DNA from: Chrysolina oricalcia
Taxonomy: Eukaryota > Arthropoda > Insecta > Coleoptera > Chrysomelidae
Assembly: GCA_944452925.2 (NCBI GenBank)
Contig: OX101813.2
Location: forward strand, 73,071,883-73,135,882
Length of the DNA: 64,000 bases
Direction of reading: 5' to 3'
Shown: positions 55,790 through 64,000 of the stretch, in pieces
Numbering within the stretch: the first letter of the stretch is position 1
How the letters are laid out: each line of letters begins with the position of its first letter
The notes under the pieces: model-generated
What the model was told of the DNA's origin: nothing
The model's input: the letters and a program-made list of their open reading frames with translations, nothing else
Databases searched by the model: none
Position numbers and translations under genes: made by a program

Positions 55790-57760
55790 TACAGTGTCAG
55801 TCTTCATAAAGTGCATATACAGTGTGACACACTTAAGATGAAGACACCCCTGTATTTTAGTCATTTTTGAAAGCAGAGATTTGATTTTTGGTACAGCCGT
55901 AGACCTTCATGGGCCGCACTTTTCGCAATACTCAGCCCGAGTGACAGCCTTAAACCCAGCCTACTGCGATCCCGCGAAAAGGGCAAATTCTCGATATTTT
56001 GCGTCGCGTTAGAGATACCGAAAAAAGTAATTCGAAAAAGTTGCTTAGAAATCGATTTTCGAATTTCAACGCAAAATTCGAATTTTGATTTTTTTTGTAA
56101 TTTTCATATTAGAGTCCGATTTTCAATTAATGGTTCATAAAATGAAAATTACAGAAAAAAACTAAGTCCTTTTGAAAATAAACATTTTTTCCCGCTGCCG
56201 ACACTGTAAATAGTCCATACATGCTTAGCAACAAAACAGGTAAATGGCCTATATCATTCGTTTACTAATTCATCTTGACAACGGAACTTAATAGTGTCAT
56301 TTACATGCCTAGGGTAATAATGACTTTGACTTTGACAAGTCATAACTTCAGCTTCATTTTTATCGATTTTCAGGTTATGAGACTCTTTGAATATTAATTG
56401 TAAGAAAATAATGACAGTAAATCGGAAATTTGACATTTTATTAACGTATAACTGGAACAAACAGCTCAATATTGATTAAATTTTTTTGTCGAAATTGAAA
56501 ACTAAACTACACTGTGAAAATGTTGAATTTTGAATAACAAAGCCTGCATGTTCTAATACTTCAAACTTTTCGTTCTCAAATGACGCTATGACTTTGAATG
56601 TCACCTATGGTTTTATTTGTAGTCTGTTTATTCGGTAACCTAGTTACGAACGATAACATAGTCACACGCACAAGCAACTCAAAATGAAATAGCGGAACGA
56701 GTAATCATGAAGGAAGGGTGAGAAAAAAACTTCAATCCATGCAAATTTTGAAAAATGCCAATAAGCAGCGGGAAAAACGTAATAAGTAACACGGAATGTA
56801 TCGACTGTTAACATCCTCGGTAAGCGACAAGCCTCGGCTTTGCCTCGGCTCGTACTCGCTTACCTCGAATGTTAACACGTCTTTACTTTCCTTGTTACTT
56901 AAATAACTATTAATCGGGGGCAATGTTTTTCAACAATTTTTATTTTATAAGGAAGCCCTATTACTCCCAATTATTATGGAGTCTGTTTCATCGTGATAGA
57001 CCATTTAGCTATAAAGATACACTGTTTTGTTCACAGGTGTCACGGCAGCAAACAAAATTTTAAAAAAATCCATAAATTTTTTTTTTGTCAATACGTTTTC
57101 CGTCTACAAAATTTACCATAGTTTTTCTTATTTCAATGTGTTCACTTTATAAAAACGCACACTGTAATAAAATATTCTTCTAGTGAAATAAAACATTATT
57201 CAGCCAGGCATTGTTTCAGTGAGTATTTGGCTTCTTTTATATTTTCAGGTGAATATGATTCAAAACTGTGAAACCCAAAATTGAAGGTAAAATTTTGAGA
57301 TGTCTCTGGCCTCAAATATTTCCTTCGATCTCCAATAAGCTTTCAAATTTCCATCATAAAAATGCATCACAAGCAGCACACCATTTTTTTGCATCAAAAA
57401 CATTGAAACTCCAGGAACGCCAAAGGCGTACCAATCGAATAAGAGTGGCACGTCTCAAATTCAAATGATATGTCGTGTTAATATTTAATGCATGTTTTTT
57501 TATAATTAATATCTGAAAAATAACAAATTCTAGAATAGTTGATACTTCTGGCAATATATCTCCTTGCTTAACAACCAATCAGTCTATTTAAAATTTTGAA
57601 ATTCAGCCAATAGAATCGGAATTACAGTGAAAATATAGCTTGTCGCTGTATTTTCACGGTGATAAACCTGCTTAGTTTTTGTTTTACTAGCTGTCAAGTG
57701 AAAATAATGATTTAAATTATAAACGTCAAATCTTTGTGTTTTGACTAGTTATATTTCTTA
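55790..57760. other. Intronic gene-free stretch
   Basis: No gene is recognised. At 56808-56880, GCCTCGG/CCGAGGC and TAAGCGAG repeats form an imperfect palindrome bounded by TGTTAACA. ORFs at 57260-57578 overlap on both strands and look like chance. Confidence 0.35.
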
Positions 57761-57767
57761 ATCAATA

Positions 57768-58748
57768 GGCGTGTTCCGTTTCATGCATTGAGGACATAAT
57801 GCGCATATGACCGTTCCGTGTCCTACATTGGGAGCGCATTGACACGCCCACTTTTATATTCCCCTCTTTGGCCTTGAGACATCGAAAGTGCATGAGCTAC
57901 TGCCCGTTCGTCTAGCAGCGATGAATGCGATCCAAGTTAGATCTGTCAAACTCAGAAGTCAATATAAAGAGTTTCTTGTCTGTGGCTTCACGTTCAAACA
58001 GAAAAGTCAGAAACCGAATTAAAAGTTTAAATTTGATATTTGATGAAGTGTCCAGTATCGTGCATTATCACATTTACCTGATTTACCGTACAATGGAAGA
58101 AAAAATCGTCAATTCATTCAACATCATATCGTCGGTCTCGTGCCAAAACCACGAATGTGCAATTTTTCATTTCGAATGAGAAGAGTTTTAAGAATATTCG
58201 TGCTTCTTGCTTTGAAAACCTAGGTGAGTTTTCACATTCGCGAATTCACTCTCGTTCACAGTAGACAACCTGATAACATTTTCTTAAGTTTGACATTGAA
58301 AATTTTGGTAGAAAATTAGTATTTTATATATTGAAGTCAGAACCCTGGAATTAGCATATTCGCGGTTTTGGCGTGGGACAGACGATATTATCCTCATAAC
58401 TATATATTTCCTACACATGTATATCGTTTTTCTGGAAATAAATCTATTCTATTCTATCACTTGTATCAGAATCTGAGCTACTCTCATTTTCACAAAGCTC
58501 GCTTCCTACTCTTGCCATTAACACTTTCGTTCTACCCATATTGATTTATTAACTAGTTTAACAGATTTGTTTTTTTTAAATGAGAATTTGGTTAACTGAT
58601 AAAGTGATAAATGTCAACGGGGAAACAGCGTACACCACGCAAGCAAAAATCGTTCCGATTCAACCCACCAAGGTCAATGTTAGTTGAAACGGAACGCTTG
58701 ATTATGTCTGCAACAGTGATGCGATGAATGCATGAAACGGAACACGCT
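57768..58748. mobile_element. 981-bp TIR element, TA-flanked
   Basis: GCGTGTTCCGTTTCATGCAT at the left faces its exact inverse at the right end; TA flanks both sides. Similar short blocks (GTTCCGT, GGAACG) recur further in. The interior has an 84-codon frame (57925-58179) without recognisable domains. Non-autonomous. Confidence 0.75.
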
Positions 58749-58903
58749 TAATATGAGCGATCGTTGGGGACAAATGGCTATTGGTATCATAGATGAAGCA
58801 GTGGAAAAGAGTATTCCGTTGAATACGGCCAGAAATAAAGAATCAATTACCAGGCAATTCAACAATTTTCAAATCGATATATTGTCGTCCTAAATATAAT
58901 TCG

Positions 58904-59037
58904 TGGTATGATTAATAACCTATAATTTTTTGGAATATCAATTCATTGGCAATCCCAATGCAAGAAAATACAACTCGTCCAGCTTTGGGATTGCAATTCA
59001 TTAATATTCCAAAAAATTATCGGTAATAATCATACCA
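58904..59037. repeat. Small hairpin element
   Basis: GGTATGATTAATAACC and ATAATTTTTTGGAATAT face inverted copies; GCAATCCCAA faces TTGGGATTGC. Arms are about 55 bp around a ~20-bp loop. Confidence 0.8.
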
Positions 59038-59580
59038 CTTATTATATTACCCCTGAAAACTAATCACGTTGTTTTGACTTGGTATGCAGAAATTTAAAAA
59101 GTACTGACAACGTTGCTTTGTGCTCTTCCAATATTTGACATCAGACATCAAAATTAGATAGACATAGACGTCAAAATGAGTTATTTCAAAATTGAATGTA
59201 ACTATAGTTTTATTAAGAACCATTATTTTGTGTGATTTTGTTTGAGAATCGCTTTTGTATGGTTCGAAATTGCTATTTTATTGTGTTCTAGTATCAGTTA
59301 GAAACCTAATAATTGTGAAAGTCCAATCAAATTGCTGGAGTTTGTGCATTTGTACACACTACCATTAAAGATTTTTTCAAAATAAAAGTGTCTTCCAGGC
59401 ATATCCGCAGAAAATTTTCAAGATATTTATCGTTTTTGATATATAAGGAATCATCTGTGAAATTTTCAGCAAAATCGCTTTGGTGATCATATTGCGCAAT
59501 TTTTCCGAGGCCCATTTAACTTTACTCAACAACAAATAAAACAAAGTTTTTTCACCCTCATAACATATAATCAAGTACAG

Positions 59581-60229
59581 GTAAAAGTAAGCTTATCGGG
59601 CTCATTCTCGAAACAAAAAGAAAAGTGGTCCACTTATGTAGTTTTATCTCCTGAACACGAATGCGAAAGAATTTCGTGGGGGTCACTTATACTTTTCGAG
59701 TTATGATCTTTTAAATCTTGAAAATCGGCCATTTTCAAACACGATTTTTTCGGTAAAAAATCGAAGAAAATGCCTCCTTTTTGTTGGCACTTTTTTGAAA
59801 CCGTAATCAACTCATATTTCAAAATTACAAGCACTAAAACTAAACGTTTTATACAAAAAATCAACCTTCTTATAAAGTATACATAACCCTTCCCACATCT
59901 CTAGAACGGACGCCAATGAAGAGTGAGGTTAAGAATATTGAAATATAAGGTTAATTTTTTTTCCTAAAACGTTTGGTTTCGGTGCTTGTAATTGTGAAAT
60001 AAGAGTTGATTAGGGAATGAAAAAAGTGTCGACAAAAAGAAGGAGGTATTTTCTGCGATTTTTACTGAAAAAATCGTGTTTGAAAATGGTCGATTTTCAA
60101 GATTCAAAAGGTTATAACTCGAAAAGTATAAGAGACCCCCACGAAAATCGTGTTCAGGAGATAAAACTACGTAAGTAACACCACTTTTCTTTTTGTTTCG
60201 AGAATGAGCCCGATAAGCTTACCTTTACC
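59581..60229. mobile_element. 649-bp MITE with 9-bp target duplication
   Basis: Arms of ~285 bp (59581-59865 and 59948-60229) are inverted, with AAGCTTATCGGGCTCATTCT at the left end and its inverse at the right. The 9-bp direct repeat CAAGTACAG flanks it exactly (59572-59580 and 60230-60238). The 9-bp length points to a Mutator-like transposase. It sits 19 bp inside the intron from the 5' splice site of the LSm-like gene. Confidence 0.88.
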
Positions 60230-60248
60230 CAAGTACAGTTGTACTCAC

Positions 60249-60432
60249 CTACAGGGCTATTTACCGCTCTAGAATTGCACAGCACAAGATTCAAACTGAT
60301 GTCGACGCTCAGTAAAACTGCCTGGTACCATTCTCCCTGATTCGATTTCACAATCACGTCTTTACCAACTATGGCACTGAGGAAGTCGTACCTACGAGCT
60401 GTGGTCGTGAGTATTATATTTCCACTATCCAT
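60249..60432 (-). CDS. LSm-like protein, exon 1 (N-terminal)
   Basis: Starts at ATG 60432 (MDSGNIILTTTARRYDFLSA); the GTG nine bases upstream is not a plausible start. It encodes 61 codons and one base before a consensus donor (GTAG|GTGAGT). Residues 16-52 (YDFLSAIVGKDVIVKSNQGE, then WYQAVLLSVDISLNLVL) fit the Sm1 motif: the hydrophobic-Gly-Lys-xVxV strand, the N/G turn, and D44...N48 where Sm proteins have DxxMN. Sm-fold proteins assemble as rings on U-rich RNA (snRNP, U7 or mRNA-decay complexes). The gene is transcribed opposite to the exons at 132 and 53235. No TATA box is obvious upstream. Confidence 0.72.
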
Positions 60433-60439
60433 TTTGATC

Positions 60440-61096
60440 ACTCAAAAAATTCTTCAACAAATAGACGTTTGTTCGTACGATTCAGGGTTGCCAATAATGA
60501 CATGTAGACATGATATTATTTTTCGTGGCAGCAGTTGACACTGTTGCCGTGATATTTCCAAAACGGTGTGCAATGAGCAAGAACCATAGAAATATATTAG
60601 GCTTGTTCATTGAAGACTGCTCTAGTTGATCGAAATTTTCACATATGGTCATCTCTCTCTAACACTTGTACTTCATTTTCTTTCTCTTTTGAAAATATCA
60701 ACTTCAAGCAAGCAGAGTCCTACGTCATAACGAACGACCCTATTATGTACTTACTTACTCTAGAATACTAATCCCCATGTCAAAAGTGTTGTAACAATTT
60801 CAGGATAGTCCGCAATGCGCTTGCACGTCATTAGTGATTTTTGTAACAGGCCCGGTTTTAGTAAAATATGATGGTACTTGTGAAGATTAACAAACGTTAA
60901 TTCTGATTCTCGGAGAATAAGGTTGGAAACCTCATTGTACTTATATCTGTCATTTGTATTTAGCCGATATGATTACATATTTTCACATATTTATGATCCC
61001 AAATATTCAGCAAAGGCCATCAGAAAGTAGAGTACGCTAATTATTATTATTTATCGCTCTGAAGCGACTGATTTTTGTTCTCACATTCCCTTTCAG
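60440..61096. other. Gene-free stretch upstream of the LSm-like gene
   Basis: Presumed promoter region of the minus-strand gene. No motif I can defend. Confidence 0.4.
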
Positions 61097-61176
61097 CTGT
61101 AGTTAACCAACAAAAACCCACGAAACCACCCCAAATCGTCGGTGCGAATTTCAAGGAAGCACGGATTGGAAAATAA
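61097..61176 (+). CDS. Possible terminal exon of the plus-strand host gene
   Basis: After a good acceptor (CATTCCCTTTCAG) the frame VVNQQKPTKPPQIVGANFKE then ARIGK and TAA is open, with two leading bases. The exon at 53235 leaves two bases, so direct joining would be out of frame (it would read SCS then stop). An exon between them would be required. AATAAA overlaps the stop codon. Low confidence. Confidence 0.35.
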
Positions 61177-63190
61177 ATTGAAAGTGAAAAAAACTATGAA
61201 AATTTATTTTAGCACATATAAGTAATGAATAATTTCAACTCAAATTGGATTTATAAAATTGGATGCTTACAATTTCCACAATGGGGGTGCATGAAAAAGT
61301 GAGGCCAGAAGCATTTTCCTTACCATCAAAGAAAAGCACTTCCATACTGACATTAATTTTCTGAGGCGATTCTATGTATGTTTAGTACATTTTGTAGGAA
61401 TCTAGAACTCAATATAAGCGGTGTGGCAGAAAGTTGTATCACTCGCCATGCATGCTTACCCAGACACAGTATTGGTACTGCACTAGGTTTCAAATTATTC
61501 TATTGTCGTTTTCACATGAATCTTCATGAGGAAAATGTCTGTCACAAATTACAATTTTCTCACTCAAATGTTCTGCTGGGGTCTCTCCTTAAAAACAATA
61601 ACCAAAAATCATGCCTTTTTGTCAAGCTAAAATAATATTTAAGCTATTTTGAGCAAAGCGTATACCTAGGTACATAAAAAATTTCATTATCTACCAAAAA
61701 TGATTTATTTCAGGTATTTTTCCTTTACACAACATTAGACAGTTCATTGTCTATTTGTAGAAAGAAACGGCTTTATTAGAAATTGTCTTTAAAGGAACAA
61801 GATTAATGCAAATTCACGAATGATGAAATAATAACCAACGACAACAAATACCACACAAAACGACAAGAGAAAATTTGAAATTCCAAAAAACCGTCTCTGA
61901 TCTCTTTATGTTTTATATAATCTGTAACTTTTTCGAAGCAAAACATCTATTTTTTGATAGAATACGAATTTAAATTGAAAAAAGCATAATTTTCAATTAA
62001 AAAAGTTGGTTTACAAATTTTCAATTTTTCAACTTCATCAGTTCGTAGAAAAAGGATATCGGCACACGGTAGGATACTTAGTGGTAGATCTGGTACTTGG
62101 AGTGCAAAGTCAGGTCAACTAGAATGGTATGATCAGGTAATGTTGCTTCTTCGACAGTTTACGCTACCAGTACCTCAATGCCCTACCCAGTGGCTATAGT
62201 AGGTGAAAGATTGTCACCAGGAAGACATACCATACATCAACGGAGGAACATGAAACTTCCTCCAGAAAAGGATGAAATACTGTATTGGGGAAAGGACTGT
62301 AGTTCCCTATAAATAATGAAACAACAACTTGACATTTTGTTAAACAACTTGGATGACCTAATAAATACCTCTGTCCAGAACAGACCTAGGTGCTTCCACA
62401 GTGGAAGATGCTTTCGGTAGGCTCTTTCAAATGGCAAAATATCCTAGTCAAAGTTTTAACAGCGGCACTGTCGAACCTGAAAATCATAACCAGAAGAATG
62501 CAGAAGGCAGTCATCCTCGGTTCGTTACGTCTGCTCAGAGCATACGGTTCCCGGATCCAATAGCTGCTCACCCCATAGTTTGGGAAGTGGTTATTGGGGT
62601 AATGATGTGGCCAGCGCGCCCTCCGAATGCATCGGAGGGAGCATCGGAGACAGGGCCCGACTGGAGAATTTTAATTCAAAACATAATAATAATGTGTTGA
62701 ATGAGGTGTATTGATTTGATCTAAAAGGAGACCATGTTGTGAAATGAGTTGACTTTTGCCAAAAAAAGTTGCTTAGTTCTCATCCAACCCTCGTACGTAT
62801 CGCCGCTGTCATTTGTTTCATTTTCCGCACAAACGCTGTGAGCATAAAAAGGTCGCTGGCATCCGAATGGATCATGTCAACGAGCTGAATGGCATTTACT
62901 TTGTAATAGAAACCTGCCATTATGCAACAGTTTCGTTGGGTGGAAAACAGGTGGTGACATTCATCCGTAATTGGTCGGTTGTTGCTGACAGAATTGATAT
63001 AAAAGCATCGTAATGACATCGTTGATTACCCCGTGAAATTGTTCGTTTGCGCTATATAGGGGGTACCGAGAAGTCGTGATAACCGAAATGAAAATAAGAG
63101 TCTGTGGTCATTGGTGTTACGATGGGTACATTTATTGATTGAAAGTTTGATTTTGTGGAGGAAATTTGCTTCTTGACAGGGTCTTTGTGT
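61177..63190. other. Gene-free stretch
   Basis: No gene is recognised. 62380-62700 is GC-richer with a 99-codon plus-strand frame lacking known motifs, possibly a decayed retroelement. 62780-63020 has overlapping frames on both strands without recognisable domains. Confidence 0.35.
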
Positions 63191-63206
63191 GTACTAAATA
63201 TACAGT

Positions 63207-63250
63207 ATGCCTACTGATGAAGATAACTTGGTTATCGAAACGTTAATCTA
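63207..63250 (+). ncRNA. Hammerhead-type motif (family K)
   Basis: CUGAUGA, stem II GAUAA/UUAUC with loop CUUGG, GAAA, CGUU. The core and stem II are intact. Stem III is the palindrome AACGUU and stem I is poor. An isolated PLE end with no coding part nearby. Confidence 0.45.
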
Positions 63251-63329
63251 AGCTGAAAATACTTGTGTGATAAAGGGGAAAATACTATCTGTTAACTGAC
63301 ACCATGGGCGTCCAGTATCCTATTTTCAT

Positions 63330-63665
63330 TGATGAATTTTTCCGTCGAAAAAATGCACCCATTCACAAAATCGAGATATTCTTAATGAACTGACCTTTTA
63401 ATTTGAAGAACACGTACATTTTCGGATTCAGAAGAACATGTTCTATAGGATCAAGTAATATTCTCGGGGATTCCGCATTTTTGAAATATTCCCAGGCAAT
63501 CACAGTCGAAAAATGCAATATTCGATATTGAAGGAATTCGAATTTAGCGAAAATTTTCATTTTCCATTTTCCTAAAAATCGCAAACTTTCCTCCAACGTG
63601 TACGTATCCCGAAGAGCTGATTCCGAATGTCGACTCAAAAATTAAATTCGACAAAAGGGGTAACT
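63330..63665 (-). repeat. Dispersed copy of the 334-bp satellite
   Basis: One monomer in minus orientation (CACAAAATCGAGATATTCTT ... TTCGACAAAAGGGGTAACTG), about 25 kb from the main minus array. Confidence 0.85.
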
Positions 63666-63689
63666 GAAATAGAGGCAAAAGGCAAAAAG

Positions 63690-64000
63690 GTTTATTGGTA
63701 TTAAATTTACAATATAAAAATGTAGATAGATAGATAGATAGAAGTTTATTTCCCAAAAATACATGTTTACAATATTTCTGTAGGTAGCAAATATCCATAC
63801 AGTTAGCTATAATCAATAATTATTTACCTTATATATCTATTATATACATCTATGTATTTCAGTCGCATAGAGCTTAGGGAAAATGGCTATAACCAATTCA
63901 CATAATGTAGATGATTACATCAATTGATTGAAAAAAAAAATTATATATATGTATTACAATACAATGCATTTGTTATCGGTATGAGGCAGTGTGAAACTAT
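63690..64000 (-). other. Probable LINE 3' tail and gene-free end of window
   Basis: On the minus strand, GGGAAATAAACTTC runs into (TATC)n at 63724-63742, a typical LINE 3' terminus. Nothing else is recognised to the end. Confidence 0.3.

Larger units (their letters stand above)
55651..60248 (-). other. Intron of the LSm-like gene
   Basis: 4598 bp with GT (GTGAGT) and AG (TTTTTTTAG) borders. It carries a TIR element, a hairpin and a 649-bp MITE. Phase 1 on both sides. Confidence 0.65.

Noticed and set aside
62401..62700. 99-codon plus-strand frame
   Set aside because: No recognisable motif and a minus-strand frame overlaps it; not supportable as a gene.
1..64000. tRNA, rRNA or snRNA genes
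   Set aside because: No cloverleaf with A and B boxes, rRNA core or snRNA motif was recognised by eye; a covariance search would be needed to exclude them.

Overview
This window looks like AT-rich insect nuclear DNA. The evidence is spliced exons with GT/AG borders, many classes of arthropod-type transposable elements, (TA)n and (TAA)n microsatellites and satellite arrays. I cannot name the species. Nothing in it looks prokaryotic: there are no operons, ribosome binding sites or CRISPR arrays, and I recognise no tRNA or rRNA gene.

Host genes are sparse. A plus-strand gene of unknown product has phase-compatible exons at 132-263 and 53235-53393. If they are consecutive, almost the whole window is one ~53-kb intron. 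A possible final exon lies at 61097-61176, but a missing exon is needed to reconcile the phase. On the minus strand a compact two-exon gene (60432-60249 joined to 55650-55439, poly(A) signal at 55354-55359) encodes a 131-residue Sm-like (LSm) protein. A weak THAP-like first exon lies at 54271-54107 on the minus strand.

The rest is a nest of mobile DNA. (1) 4.8-21.1 kb is dominated by Penelope-like elements (PLEs) and short related units, mostly in inverted pairs and bounded by (TA)n tracts. They carry hammerhead ribozymes of at least seven unrelated sequences, several with perfectly complementary stem I. One locus (12550-12990) repeats a 309-bp ribozyme unit head-to-tail, as in retrozymes. 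PLE coding relics (RT and GIY-YIG) lie at 12.0-12.5, 19.2-20.2 and 48.8-50.1 kb; the last has lost 2 nt in the YVDD catalytic motif. (2) Tc1/mariner-type elements: a DD41D element with ~215-bp TIRs and one nonsense codon (10903-15807, with nested insertions), a second long-TIR element (38964-43105), and two DD34D mariner pseudogenes (16.0-17.1 and 23.6-26.6 kb). The second mariner is split by a 1963-bp foldback element with a 9-bp target duplication. (3) A hAT element with a BED-finger exon (45060-48036) and several MITEs with clear target duplications. (4) LINE fragments on both strands, one with an intact RNase H catalytic set (13244-14379). (5) A tyrosine-recombinase remnant (6246-6664).

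Tandem repeats: a ~108-bp hairpin minisatellite (2270-4285); a ~334-bp satellite in two opposite-facing arrays (29.3-32.6 kb plus, 34.0-38.1 kb minus) with stray copies at 53 and 63.5 kb; and a ~185-bp GC-richer satellite (40.69-41.54 kb). The most interesting signal is the concentration and diversity of hammerhead ribozymes tied to PLE-type inverted repeats.
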